A DNA stretch of 64,000 nt from Bacteroidia bacterium (GTDB taxonomy: Bacteria; Bacteroidota; Bacteroidia; Chitinophagales; Chitinophagaceae). A program made the position numbers and the translations under genes. Shown piece by piece: positions 20,480 to 30,108 of the stretch (its first letter is position 1; the number at the start of each line of letters is the position of its first letter). The notes below the pieces were generated by a model, which was given only the letters and a program-made list of their open reading frames with translations, did not search any database and was not told the DNA's origin. Location: assembly GCA_030427635.1 (NCBI GenBank), contig JAUIBA010000001.1:371534-435533 (forward strand), read 5' to 3'.

Positions 20480-20680
20480 TTAGTCGCCTTCTTCCAGCTC
20501 AAAAACCTGCTCCACAGTTGTATTAAAATAGCGGGCTATTTTAAGAGCTATCACAGAAGATGGCACATAACGTCCTGACTCAATAGAGTGTATTGTTTGC
20601 TTGGACACACCTATAGCATGCGCCAGATCGCTTTGGGTTATATTAAGCTTTGCCCGTTCTACTTTGATATTGTTCTTCAA
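20480..20680 (-). CDS. Small XRE-family HTH regulator with TTG start
   Basis: A 66-residue Cro/C1-type repressor: helix-turn-helix LNITQSDLAHAIGVSKQTIHSIESG, then YVPSSVIALKIARYFN and a FELEEG tail. The family normally begins just before KNNIKVERAK. The only fitting start is TTG at 20680, which overlaps the TGA stop of the upstream membrane-protein gene as TTGA, a classic arrangement for translational coupling. The longer frame to 20755 has an unrelated, non-conserved N-terminus. It probably represses its own operon through the repeats at 21246-21302 (inference). Confidence 0.88.
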   Translation of the reverse strand: MKNNIKVERAKLNITQSDLAHAIGVSKQTIHSIESGRYVPSSVIALKIARYFNTTVEQVFELEEGD

Positions 20681-21222
20681 TCTGTTACTATGCCTAATAA
20701 TGAAATGAGTATCAAAACTATAACACCAATGGCAAGATAAATAAGCATCCCCCATTTATTCCTGCCTATCCCTGACAGGTTTTGCCAGAGTGTTTTGTCT
20801 TCATATTCCCAATGCTCATCAAAGTATATGCCTGTATAAAATGTAAGCAGATATGTGAATATTCCTGCCCCGGCAAACATGAACAATATGCCGGAATCAA
20901 TCATTTTCATATCAGCAGACAGGGACCCTACCATTGCAATAGAAAGCACCAGTGAAGTTTCCATCATGAATGCAATGAGGATTGATTTTAGTCTGATAGC
21001 TTTTGCTCTGTCATCGTCATACTTTTCTTTGCTGAATATAATAATGAAAAGACCAAAGAAGGCAAACCACTGTGCCATAGCCAGGTGTTGTGCTGCTGTA
21101 AATTTCTCAAACACTACAAATGGATGCAACCGCTCTGCTACTACGGCTATAATCCCCAACAGTGAGCATAATATCCCCCACTTTTTAGCCTTATATTCAT
21201 ACATCACAGTCAATCCTTTCAT
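20677..21222 (-). CDS. Membrane protein coupled to HTH regulator
   Basis: A protein of about 181 residues with roughly five hydrophobic segments, the last near the C-terminus (IYLAIGVIVLILISLLGIV), and an acidic KEKYDDDRAKA cytosolic loop. Membrane protein/small XRE regulator pairs of this layout are common but poorly characterised. The ATG at 21222 is the first after the promoter box; an ATG at 21204 with an AAAGGA upstream is an alternative, giving the start MYEYKAKKWGIL. The longer frame to 21264 would begin inside the -7 box. Function unknown. Confidence 0.82.
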   Translation of the reverse strand: MKGLTVMYEYKAKKWGILCSLLGIIAVVAERLHPFVVFEKFTAAQHLAMAQWFAFFGLFIIIFSKEKYDDDRAKAIRLKSILIAFMMETSLVLSIAMVGSLSADMKMIDSGILFMFAGAGIFTYLLTFYTGIYFDEHWEYEDKTLWQNLSGIGRNKWGMLIYLAIGVIVLILISLLGIVTD

Positions 21223-21245
21223 AAACAATAATTTTGACGTTATAA

Positions 21246-21302
21246 TTAAAGTTTGATTGTACAAAAGTAAAGCAAACTTTAATAAAGTACAAGCAAACTT
21301 TA
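21246..21302. promoter_or_regulatory. Operator-like repeats around the HTH operon promoter
   Basis: TTAAAGTTTG (21246-21255) and CAAACTTTAA (21273-21282) form a 10-bp inverted repeat that brackets the -7 box; CAAACTTTA recurs at 21294-21302. This is a likely binding site for the small XRE regulator. Confidence 0.55.
21262..21269 (-). promoter_or_regulatory. -7 box TACTTTTG of the membrane-protein/HTH operon
   Basis: Exact TAnnTTTG match on the minus strand, 39 bases before the ATG at 21222 and inside the operator repeats. Confidence 0.68.
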
Positions 21303-21433
21303 CTTATAAAAACATAAAAATACTTATTGAATATAAGTGGCTCAACCGTATCGAATAAGAAAATTAAAAAATATGCATGCGTATCTGCATCTGCGGAAAT
21401 ATATGCTAATCAGAGATGGGTAGTGATAAATAA

Positions 21434-21889
21434 TCAGAAATACTTGTCAAGCAGTGCAACATAATCCTGTACTACAGGCCCTGATGCTGACTGATCTTCT
21501 TCAAAGTAAAAGCGGTGTGGGTGCTGATTTACATATACTATGACATCCAGATAGCCCATGTCTGTAGTAGAACGACCTATGTGCTGGTTATGGCGTGGCA
21601 TTATTTTACCCGGTACCGTGTATAACAGTCGCTTTACCTGCTCATACAGCATATCATTGTTTAGCGGTGTAAAATTCATCTGAGATGCATATGCCATGAG
21701 GTCTGTAACAGAAGAGTCGACACGGATATCAGAGCCGATGCGATAATATATCAGTGGGCCGGCCATAGTACCTGCATCCGGCACACGCCCTACCACAATA
21801 TAATCGGCACGCCTTACTAAAGGCTCCTCCTGTTGCTCACAACCGTATAAAGTGAATGCAGTTGCCAATATTACAATCAGCTTCTTCAT
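21434..21889 (-). CDS. Small lipoprotein of unknown function
   Basis: A 151-residue protein with signal MKKLIVILATAFTLYGC, where LYGC is the lipobox. The mature part is a mixed alpha/beta sequence (VGRVPDAGTM, YRIGSDIRVDSS, a central YEQVKRLLYTVPGKIMPRH helix and DVIVYVNQHPHRFYFEEDQ). It lies 39 bases downstream of the S9 peptidase gene in the same direction and could share its transcript. I do not recognise a family. Confidence 0.72.
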   Translation of the reverse strand: MKKLIVILATAFTLYGCEQQEEPLVRRADYIVVGRVPDAGTMAGPLIYYRIGSDIRVDSSVTDLMAYASQMNFTPLNNDMLYEQVKRLLYTVPGKIMPRHNQHIGRSTTDMGYLDVIVYVNQHPHRFYFEEDQSASGPVVQDYVALLDKYF

Positions 21890-21928
21890 AAGTTTCGGAT
21901 TGTTTAATATTCAAATGTCAGGAAAAAT

Positions 21929-24106
21929 TTATGGTTTCAGGTACAGATCAAAATAATCAGTAACCTTCTGCATCAGATGCACTCTGTCCTTTCCTCGTAC
22001 ATTATGTGGATGCCCCGGATATACAAAGTAATCTACCTGTACTCCATCATCTACACATTTCTTCAGGAAGTTGATACTGTGCTGCCATACTACCACATCA
22101 TCGTCTGTGCCATGTATAAGCATGAGTTTACCTTTCAGGTTCTTTACTTTTGACAGCAGGCATGATTTGTCATATCCGGCTGGGTTATCGTCAGGATTAT
22201 CCATATACCGCTCTGTGTACATAACCTCATACATACTCCAGTCCATTACCGGCCCACCGGCCACAGCACAGGAGAACACTCCCGGATGACGCAGCATGAG
22301 CGATGTAGTCATAAATCCACCAAAGCTCCAGCCATGTACGCCCATTCTTTTGGCATCTACATACGGTAATGACTTCAGGTATCTGACGCCCTGCAGCTGA
22401 TCGGCCATCTCTACATCCCCCAGATGGCGGAATGTAGCCTGCTCAAAGCGCAGTCCCCTGTTCCAGCTGCCGCGGCCATCCATAGTAAACACAATATATC
22501 CACGCTGTGCCATATATTCATACCAAAGATTACCACTGGCAGGGAAAGAATTATGCAGTAGCTGCACATTAGGCCCGTTATACAGATATACGATTACCGG
22601 GTATTTCTTAGCCGGGTTAAAATCAGTAGGCAGAATGAGTTTGCCATATAGCGGGGTTACACCATCTGCAGCGGCGAGCTTTACATTCTTCACCTCTGGC
22701 CTTGCGTAGCCTGTAAGGGTGTTTTCTGCTTTTAGTACCTCATGATATACAGACGACTCCACTCCATATACTACTGTGTTACGCGGCACATCTGACGATG
22801 AGTAAACATCCAGCACATAGCCTCCATCGTCGCTCACGTTTGCGTTATGCATACCCGGCTCTTTATCCAGTCGCTGCATAGCGCCATCTTTCAGGCTCAC
22901 TGTATATATGTGTTTTTCCAGCGGAGACTCTTTTGAGGTCGTTACTACGATCTTATCTGTTGTCTTGTTGATAGCGGTCAGTTCATTCACCACCCAATGC
23001 CCGTGTGTAAGTTGTTTTAGTAGTTTACCGCCGGTGTTATAGAGGTAAAGGTGATTGAATCCATCCCGTTCACTCTGCCATATAAACTGGTCAGGGCGAT
23101 GAGGCAGGAAGGTAAGCGGGTGTGTAGGATGTACATATTTTTTATCTGTTTCCTCAAACAGTGTACTTAACTTATTACCTGTAACCGCATCATATTTATT
23201 GAGCCACAGATGATTCTGGTCACGGTTCAGCAGGGCTACATAAATGTAGCGTTCATCCGGGCTCCATGTTACAGCTGTAAGATAGTGGTCGGGATGTTTG
23301 GTCCCGGTCTGTAATGTTACCGTACGACGGGTATTTACATTATATACGCGTAGTGTCACCTGATGAGAGGTGCCACCAGCCATGGGATACTTAATAATAT
23401 CAGCCTTTGCAGGAGTGGTTCCCCATCGCACAACAGGATAATCATTGACCATTGTCTGGTCCATCCGGTAATATGCAAGATAGTTTCCGCCTGGCGAAAA
23501 GAAAATACCCTTGTCTATACCAAACTCATCCCGGTGCACAGCCTTGCCGCTGATAATATTTTTATCAGCTTCATCAGTAATCACATGACGAATACGGGTA
23601 CTACGCTCCTGCATCTGCAGGTTGTTATTTATGGTATAAGCAATACTCTGACTCTTATCTACAGTAATATTCTCAGCATTGGCGGGCAACTCTGCTGCCA
23701 GTGTCCAAGACCATTTATTATCTTCATTCAATACGCCAATAACAACATTAGTCTTGCTGATAAAGTATGCTTTACCGGCCGATAGCCACTTTAATGCAGG
23801 TAGTCCTGAAACTTTTACCGGCAGCTTTCCCGGTGATACAAAATGTACATCCTTTCCGGAAGAACGGCTATAATCTGTTACCTTCCATACCTCAGCACTA
23901 CCCTCTTTCACTACCTGCCACAGGCATCCGGTCTCAGGCTGCCAGGAAGCTCCTTTTATTCCTTTAGGAGCAAAAGTTGTGTACATGCCATTAGTTGCTT
24001 CGGCAATTGTGTAGTTCTTTTTCTGTGCTGTAACCGGTGAGCCGGACAGGAAGAGCGCAATGGCAACGCATGAGGGGATAGCAGTGTAACGCATAGCTTG
24101 TGTCAT
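21929..24106 (-). CDS. S9 family prolyl oligopeptidase, dipeptidyl peptidase IV-like
   Basis: A 725-residue exported serine peptidase. After a signal peptide (about 1-28) an eight-bladed beta-propeller (about 40-480, containing FFSPGGNYLAYYRMD and TWSPDERYIYV) is followed by the hydrolase domain. The catalytic Ser is in GWSFGGF, the Asp in HGTDDDVV and the His in YPGHPHNVRG. DPP IV-type enzymes in Bacteroidota release X-Pro or X-Ala dipeptides from peptides in the periplasm. A YNGPN and MDGRGS pair before the nucleophile also fits DPP IV rather than oligopeptidase B. Confidence 0.92.
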   Translation of the reverse strand: MTQAMRYTAIPSCVAIALFLSGSPVTAQKKNYTIAEATNGMYTTFAPKGIKGASWQPETGCLWQVVKEGSAEVWKVTDYSRSSGKDVHFVSPGKLPVKVSGLPALKWLSAGKAYFISKTNVVIGVLNEDNKWSWTLAAELPANAENITVDKSQSIAYTINNNLQMQERSTRIRHVITDEADKNIISGKAVHRDEFGIDKGIFFSPGGNYLAYYRMDQTMVNDYPVVRWGTTPAKADIIKYPMAGGTSHQVTLRVYNVNTRRTVTLQTGTKHPDHYLTAVTWSPDERYIYVALLNRDQNHLWLNKYDAVTGNKLSTLFEETDKKYVHPTHPLTFLPHRPDQFIWQSERDGFNHLYLYNTGGKLLKQLTHGHWVVNELTAINKTTDKIVVTTSKESPLEKHIYTVSLKDGAMQRLDKEPGMHNANVSDDGGYVLDVYSSSDVPRNTVVYGVESSVYHEVLKAENTLTGYARPEVKNVKLAAADGVTPLYGKLILPTDFNPAKKYPVIVYLYNGPNVQLLHNSFPASGNLWYEYMAQRGYIVFTMDGRGSWNRGLRFEQATFRHLGDVEMADQLQGVRYLKSLPYVDAKRMGVHGWSFGGFMTTSLMLRHPGVFSCAVAGGPVMDWSMYEVMYTERYMDNPDDNPAGYDKSCLLSKVKNLKGKLMLIHGTDDDVVVWQHSINFLKKCVDDGVQVDYFVYPGHPHNVRGKDRVHLMQKVTDYFDLYLKP

Positions 24107-24204
24107 TCTGATAAGAGAACAAACATAATATTTAATTGGTTTGGGTGTTATAGATTATTGGAAAGGTAGTACCTGTATGTTTTTGTGCAATGCAAAAAGT
24201 GATA

Positions 24205-27200
24205 TCACATCTGTCTGTAAAGGATTGTTATGGTTACGACGGTTCCCATGTCTGGCGGCATACAGTCAGTATGATCAATTGAGATATTCATCTCTTCATA
24301 TTTATTGAATATTTCAACGAGGTCTTTTATCATTCTGTTGCCATAGGACTCATTCGTTTTTTCACTGTTAGCCTTTGTTTCCATCGACATTTTTCTGCCT
24401 ATCCCGTTATCCTGTATTGTACATCTTACTCCATTTGTTATGCCTGTGAAATGAATACTAAGAATACCTGGCCTGTCACTGTGAAGGATACCATGGTTGA
24501 TGGCATTCTCTACAAATGGCTGTATCAGCAGTGAAGGTATTTCCAGCACAGATGTATTCAAATCGCCGTCCACTTTTATGTCCGATACAAATCGATTTTT
24601 GAATCGCGTCTGCTGCAGTTCTGTATAGTTTTTCAGATTCTCAATCTCTTCATCTATTGTAATAAACTTATTGCGGGAAGACCGTAAATAACTCCTGAGC
24701 AACTTTGAAAACCGGGATATATGCGCATACGCTTCATCCATCTGGTTTTTGCTCACCAGCAACAATGCTGAAGTGAGCGTATTAAATATGAAGTGCGGAT
24801 TGATCTGAGCATAGATTGCCTTTAATTCCAGCTCCATTTGCCTTGTCTTTCTTTCGTTGGCATTGTTCACCATCCTACGTGTAACCATGACCGATATTAC
24901 CAGTATTATGAGTGCCGTTAATATTATACCAATCCATATTATACTCCTGGCTGTATGTGTCTGCCACCACAAAGGTTTTATATAAATAGTAAGCTCAGTG
25001 GCATCACTTTCCCATCCATCATCTATGCAGTATACCCATGCTTTATAATACGTATCTGGCAAAAATGTACCATCTACCTGAACTGTACCTGCATTACTTT
25101 TTCTCCATATAGTATCATTAGAAAGACGGTAATATATATCCAGGCGTCCATTGCCGAATGGGTTTATTACATCAAGCACAAAACTTCTGTCGCTATTACC
25201 AAGACGTATTGTATCTGCCTTACCCAGAATGTGCTTCTCATTATCAAAAAAGGCTGTAATAACCGGATGAAGATTACAATTGGTTGTTTTTACATCATCA
25301 TATTCATTGATATCAGGACGTTTTATGCAATACGTTTCCTTTCTGGTAACTAAAAGTATACTGTCGCCGCATGCAGCAATATCTTCTACGGTTCTGTAAT
25401 TAGTTTTCCGGAAATTGTAACGGGTAACAGGTAATGACAAGCTACCGTCAGTTAGTATCCTGTAAAATGATATGCCGAAATCGCCTGCTATTACCAGCTG
25501 GGTATCCAATACCCGTATAAGACAGTTGCGTAAGTTGATATTGGTATGTATATGTGCATATCTGCCGGCGTCGGGATTGTATAGGAACAATGAGTCATCT
25601 TCATGGATAATATAGTTACCTTTTACCGGCTCTGTTTCAATATTAGTGAGGTTATGAAAAGCTTTGTCTGTAAGGCCAGGGATTTTCTTTATTTTTTTCT
25701 CTGCTATATCATATACCAATACATGCATGTTGGTGATAGCTACAAACCTGTTTCTGAAGGCGTCGTATACGACTTTCTTATACTTGTCTGCATCTACCGT
25801 ATGCTGGTAATAGTAATGAGTATTCGCAACCGGATATTTGATAACATGCGCTCCGGAGCTTTCGCATACAAACCATGTGCCTGAATTGTCAGTTGCGGCA
25901 TGCTTCATTGTCATACCGAATACATTAGTAGGTATGTTTACTATGCTACCAGAACCCTGATGCAAAAAGTGGGCTGCCTGCCCCATGAGCAGAATGGTGT
26001 CACTGTTATATTGAAATGCACGGTTCACCTCACGTTGGGTTGCATGTGAAGCAATGATTTTATTGCCCCGAATTATCAGAAAATTATTCTGCAGTGAGCT
26101 GAACCAAAAAGAGACAGCGCCGCTATCTGCTGTACCCACATTCCTGTACCCCGATAAAGTCAGTGTTCTGGCTGGAATAAAATGCTGTACTGTATCTGCT
26201 ATATAAATCCCCGACTTATTAGTGCCATAACACCTGCCCCACAAACTGCGCATTGCGTGTGTGGATACTGCACGCAATGAAGCATCTCTACCCACTAAAT
26301 CGTCATAACGTTCGTGATATATAAAAGACAAGGTATCGCCAAGATGCAGGCACAGCATAGACGACTCAGTATAAACAAATATCCTTCCTTGCGCCTTCAG
26401 ATCATTGCTATGCGACACATAACGGACGGCATCAGTAATGCCATATTTTCTCAGATTAACAGTATCCGCAAATCCGGTTTCAATATTCAGATGAATCAGA
26501 TTGTAACCCGAATCATTCAACCCATATACAAAAATATGATTACCAAAATTGGTGCCTTTAGTAGTATGCCTGACACCATCCAGAAACATGGTATGAAACC
26601 ATAATGAGCGGTCGGTTACATCATGCATATAAATGTCTGGCCTTGCAGCATTTAGGTTTTTCACGCTGTCCAGCCGGGATATCTTATACTTGTTAAAAGT
26701 ATAAGACACCGGTCCTGAATATATTACAGTTACATCTGAGCTGCTGTCTTTGTGTCGTGGGTCATAGGCATCTATTGACACACTATATAGTGTGTCATCA
26801 GGGATAAAACATAAAGATTCTGACTGCCACCCATTGATAAAGAACGAAGAAAACATAACCCCACTATCATAGTGGTAAAATACCCTGGGAGAAAAGGTGC
26901 CGGTGGTATTCTTTACAGGTACCCGTACATACCTGTCATTTTTTATATAGCCTACTTCCTTTGCCTGAGTACTTATCCATATCCTCCCTTTCAAATCCTC
27001 TATTATCCCCCAGTTGTCCTCATTTGGCAACCCATCGTTAAGACGGTAAAGCCGGGTATCATAGCCATTAAATCTGGCTACACCTCTGTCTGTAGCTATC
27101 CACAGATATCCATATTTATCTGTAATCATATCATAGATATGATCAGAAGCAAGGCCATTTTCAGAATTGAGATTGAATGCAGGCGTTGTCTGGGCATACG

Positions 27201-27279
27201 CTATCTGGGAATGGGATATTATACCTGAAATCAGGCCCCATATCAGGTAGCTACAAGCCGATACTAAAGCCCTTTTCAT
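24205..27279 (-). CDS. Two-component-propeller sensor histidine kinase (LytS-like catalytic part)
   Basis: A 1024-residue envelope-spanning kinase. A signal peptide (1-30) leads into a large periplasmic beta-propeller (about 35-650) with repeats such as IYDMITDKYGYLWIATDRGV and NWGIIEDLKGRIWIST, then a Y_Y_Y-like Ig domain (about 690-760, FNPFGNGRLDIYYRL-type). One transmembrane segment lies near 770-792. The kinase part is of the His_kinase/LytS type: phosphoacceptor His in QINPHFIFNTL (about 830) and an ATPase domain with ENAINHGI and DNGIGR. Related bacterial proteins normally work with a LytTR response regulator; none is adjacent. The signal is unknown. Confidence 0.92.
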   Translation of the reverse strand: MKRALVSACSYLIWGLISGIISHSQIAYAQTTPAFNLNSENGLASDHIYDMITDKYGYLWIATDRGVARFNGYDTRLYRLNDGLPNEDNWGIIEDLKGRIWISTQAKEVGYIKNDRYVRVPVKNTTGTFSPRVFYHYDSGVMFSSFFINGWQSESLCFIPDDTLYSVSIDAYDPRHKDSSSDVTVIYSGPVSYTFNKYKISRLDSVKNLNAARPDIYMHDVTDRSLWFHTMFLDGVRHTTKGTNFGNHIFVYGLNDSGYNLIHLNIETGFADTVNLRKYGITDAVRYVSHSNDLKAQGRIFVYTESSMLCLHLGDTLSFIYHERYDDLVGRDASLRAVSTHAMRSLWGRCYGTNKSGIYIADTVQHFIPARTLTLSGYRNVGTADSGAVSFWFSSLQNNFLIIRGNKIIASHATQREVNRAFQYNSDTILLMGQAAHFLHQGSGSIVNIPTNVFGMTMKHAATDNSGTWFVCESSGAHVIKYPVANTHYYYQHTVDADKYKKVVYDAFRNRFVAITNMHVLVYDIAEKKIKKIPGLTDKAFHNLTNIETEPVKGNYIIHEDDSLFLYNPDAGRYAHIHTNINLRNCLIRVLDTQLVIAGDFGISFYRILTDGSLSLPVTRYNFRKTNYRTVEDIAACGDSILLVTRKETYCIKRPDINEYDDVKTTNCNLHPVITAFFDNEKHILGKADTIRLGNSDRSFVLDVINPFGNGRLDIYYRLSNDTIWRKSNAGTVQVDGTFLPDTYYKAWVYCIDDGWESDATELTIYIKPLWWQTHTARSIIWIGIILTALIILVISVMVTRRMVNNANERKTRQMELELKAIYAQINPHFIFNTLTSALLLVSKNQMDEAYAHISRFSKLLRSYLRSSRNKFITIDEEIENLKNYTELQQTRFKNRFVSDIKVDGDLNTSVLEIPSLLIQPFVENAINHGILHSDRPGILSIHFTGITNGVRCTIQDNGIGRKMSMETKANSEKTNESYGNRMIKDLVEIFNKYEEMNISIDHTDCMPPDMGTVVTITILYRQM

Positions 27280-27401
27280 TTGCTGTCACCAGGTTATCAG
27301 TTCCTAAACTATAATATTCCTGACACTTTATTAACTAATGTTATTAAGAAGGCTCTTTTCAGCTGTTTATGTAGTATCACCAGATGATTTTTGGGTCATT
27401 T

Positions 27402-27947
27402 TTAAGTTGTTAAGATAACCGGCTCAACGTATGGCTCGTCTTTCTGTATATCCACTTCTTTACTGCCAGCCATTTTCATCTTCTTTTTTATGCGTTTATG
27501 CTCCTGTGCATAACGGTCGCTGTAGTCTTTGTCATTGGTCCAAATACGCGCATTTTTTATACTGGCCAGCGCAATCGTATACATTTCCTGACGCTCATAT
27601 AATAGCGCTTCCCTGTGCCAGATACGGGCTTTATTGATACCCGTAACATTAAGTGCTCGTGCTATAAGCTCTTCCGCCGCTTTTACATTCCCGGTGTCGG
27701 TCAATAAGTCAATGTAATGATAATAGGCCTCAGTATAATCCGGGGCATGATATAATGCCAGTCCAAAACTCTCGGCCGCTAAGTCATACCGGCATAAGTC
27801 TTTATATTGTATTTGTCCACACAATGTTAGTAGTCCTGAATGGGTGTCATCATGCGATAGTCCATATTCCAGGGCTTCGAGTGCATCATCTATATCGTAA
27901 GGATAATTATCCTTAGCTTTTAAAAAGTATTTATCTGCAGCTGTCAT
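27402..27947 (-). CDS. TPR-repeat protein
   Basis: About 181 residues of helical hairpins of tetratricopeptide type: DIDDALEALEYGLSHDD, RYDLAAESFGLALYHAPDY, NVKAAEELIARALNVTG and EMYTIALASIKNARI. A basic stretch EHKRIKKKMK precedes an acidic tail. The Met at 27947 gives a TPR-like N-terminus (MTAADKYFLKAKDNYP); an upstream extension to 27989 looks unlike coding sequence. No signal peptide, so cytosolic. It is downstream of the kinase's divergent side with no clear partner; a scaffold role is only a guess. Confidence 0.8.
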   Translation of the reverse strand: MTAADKYFLKAKDNYPYDIDDALEALEYGLSHDDTHSGLLTLCGQIQYKDLCRYDLAAESFGLALYHAPDYTEAYYHYIDLLTDTGNVKAAEELIARALNVTGINKARIWHREALLYERQEMYTIALASIKNARIWTNDKDYSDRYAQEHKRIKKKMKMAGSKEVDIQKDEPYVEPVILTT

Positions 27948-28228
27948 GGCTGAAAAAAATAAGAGTCTTAAATAATTTATTGGAAACAATCAATCCTGCA
28001 TCTATAGCAGGTAATACGTCATATGCCAGCTAGCAAAAAGGTATGCTGAACAGCGCTGCCATGGGGCTGGCAGTAGTAAAACAGGGGCGATATGTAATTA
28101 TCTGACGCACTGAAAAAGTACAGAAGCATTTAACGCACTGCATTGCAAATATAGAGATAATATCAGATTATATTGATAATTACACATTACTATGTGCAAC
28201 TTGATATGCTATATGCTTTTATGACGGG

Positions 28229-28594
28229 CTATTTTGAAAATGTGCCGAAATGCCACAGAATACCAGAAGGGTCATGTACATAACAGACTGCCCCCCAGGG
28301 CTCTGTACGAACAGGTGTAATGCGTGCTGTATGATAATGTGATGGAAGATTAAGTTTCTGAAGATCATCCCAGAACTGATGCACATCTTCTACCTCCATA
28401 AATACCATTGTATTATCTACCCAGTCTTTTACATATGCGTCCTGAAGATAAAAACCGAAATCACCAATACGGAACAGCGTAAGATTATGTGATAGTACTA
28501 CTTCTTCAAATCCTATATCCCGATAAAAACTACTGCTTTCCTGAAAATTCTTTGCGCCTATAAATGGTCTTATTGATTTTGCTCTGATATCCAT
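28229..28594 (-). CDS. VOC-superfamily protein (glyoxalase/bleomycin-resistance-like)
   Basis: A 121-residue single-domain vicinal-oxygen-chelate fold protein: RPFIGAKNFQESSSFYRDIGF at the start, then FRIGDFGFYLQDAYVKDW, MVFMEVEDVHQFWDDL and a C-terminal WGAVCYVHDPSGILWHFG. Proteins of this size usually dimerise and either bind a small ligand or act as metal enzymes. The substrate is unknown. A degenerate box TATATTTA lies upstream on the minus strand. Confidence 0.85.
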   Translation of the reverse strand: MDIRAKSIRPFIGAKNFQESSSFYRDIGFEEVVLSHNLTLFRIGDFGFYLQDAYVKDWVDNTMVFMEVEDVHQFWDDLQKLNLPSHYHTARITPVRTEPWGAVCYVHDPSGILWHFGTFSK

Positions 28595-28791
28595 ATGGGT
28601 ATATCGTTAAATGATTGCAGCGTAAATATACGGAATGACAATCCTGCATTTGAATGGATACAGTATTTCAGGAGTTTTTATACAAACATTGTAGCATAAA
28701 AATAACACTTCAATTCATACTTAACGTAAAAGTAACATGAATATCACAATTCGGTAAACACCAGTTTACATTGAATGATTAATTACGATTC

Positions 28792-28799
28792 TACTTTTG
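28792..28799 (+). promoter_or_regulatory. -7 box TACTTTTG upstream of porin gene
   Basis: Exact TAnnTTTG match followed by CCCC; the ATG at 28818 is 18 bases downstream. Confidence 0.7.
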
Positions 28800-28817
28800 C
28801 CCCACAGTTAAGAAATA

Positions 28818-30020
28818 ATGAATAAATTATTATCATTTACGCTGACATTGCTGCCTATCTGTTCACTGGCACAGACAGATTCACTACAACAACCAACCAA
28901 ACCCAAAAGCCACTGGTATGAAAAAATATCAGTAGGGGGTTATGTGCAGGTACGATATAACCGTCTGCTGGAAACCAATCCAAAATTAAAGAATGAACAG
29001 GGAGATAAGTCGTGGGGCGAAAATGGAGGCTTGTTTATGAGACGCGTGCGGGTGCGGATATCAGGACAGATACATGAACGCGTATTTGTATACATTCAGC
29101 CCGACTTTGCCAGTGCAGCCTCATCGTCTGGTCTTAACTACGGGCAAATAAGAGATGCATACATGGATGTGGGCTTTGACAAAAAGAATGAATTCCGAAT
29201 CAGGCTTGGGCAGAGCAAAATTCCATATGGATTTGAAAACATGCAATCCAGTCAGAACCGCATGCCGCTGGATAGAAATGACGGTATCAACAGCTCTTTC
29301 AGTAATGAACGCGATATGGGGGCTTTCTTCTATTGGGCTCCTTCATCAGTAAGGCAGTTGTTTTCCTATCTGGTAAGCAGTGGGCTAAAAGGCTCTGGAG
29401 ACTATGGTGTTTTTGGATTTGGTGCGTTCAATGGACAAACCGCAAACAAACCGGAGCAGAATAATGAATTACATTATGTAGCGCGGGTAACCTACCCTAT
29501 TAAAATAGGAAAGCAGATAATAGAGCCGGGTATACAGGGCTATACCGGAAACTTTGTCCTTACTAACGACCAGCTAACAGAAGGCGTAAAGAGATTAAAA
29601 AACAGAAGTTATACAGACCAGAGAGCGGCTGCTACATTCGTATTATATCCTCAGCCTTTTGGTATCATGGCTGAGTATAACATAGGTAAAGGGCCTGAAT
29701 TCAATAAGGCTACCGACTCTATAGAAGTACAGAACCTGAGCGGTGGATACATAACCATGAGCTATATGCTGCGACACAAAAAGCAGGTAATAATGCCCTT
29801 TGTAAGGGGGCATATATATGATGGTGGTAAAAAACACGAAACAGATGCCCGTAGCTACAATGTAAAGGAGTTGGAAACCGGGATTGAGTGGCTGCCTATG
29901 CGCAATTTTGAACTCACGGTTATGTACACAATGAGTGAGCGCCGTTTTGAAGACTTTAAGACGAAGGACAATATGCAGAAAGGTAACCTGCTACGCATAC
30001 AGGCGCAGCTCAACTTTTAG
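28818..30020 (+). CDS. Phosphate-selective-porin-like (OprO/OprP family) outer-membrane protein
   Basis: A 400-residue outer-membrane beta-barrel protein. A signal peptide (1-18, ending SLAQ) is followed by SVGGYVQVRYN and RRVRVRISGQIHERVFVYIQPDFA, the typical opening of the OprO/OprP family, then LGQSKIPYGFENMQSS and alternating strands up to a final LLRIQAQLNF, ending with the aromatic Phe needed for barrel insertion. The family admits phosphate or other anions, but the substrate here is not shown. The gene sits alone between a promoter box and a strong terminator. Confidence 0.87.
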   Translation: MNKLLSFTLTLLPICSLAQTDSLQQPTKPKSHWYEKISVGGYVQVRYNRLLETNPKLKNEQGDKSWGENGGLFMRRVRVRISGQIHERVFVYIQPDFASAASSSGLNYGQIRDAYMDVGFDKKNEFRIRLGQSKIPYGFENMQSSQNRMPLDRNDGINSSFSNERDMGAFFYWAPSSVRQLFSYLVSSGLKGSGDYGVFGFGAFNGQTANKPEQNNELHYVARVTYPIKIGKQIIEPGIQGYTGNFVLTNDQLTEGVKRLKNRSYTDQRAAATFVLYPQPFGIMAEYNIGKGPEFNKATDSIEVQNLSGGYITMSYMLRHKKQVIMPFVRGHIYDGGKKHETDARSYNVKELETGIEWLPMRNFELTVMYTMSERRFEDFKTKDNMQKGNLLRIQAQLNF

Positions 30021-30056
30021 TACAGTACAAGAAGAATGATACTTACCCCTAAATGC

Positions 30057-30090
30057 AAAACGCATCAGAATTTACTTCTGATGCGTTTTT
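30057..30090. terminator. Bidirectional terminator between porin and tdh
   Basis: A 14-bp stem AAAACGCATCAGAA/TTCTGATGCGTTTT (30057-30070 and 30076-30089) around TTTAC has A and T flanks usable on both strands; it separates two convergent genes. Confidence 0.85.
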
Positions 30091-30108
30091 ATGTAAAGCA
30101 AATCATGT

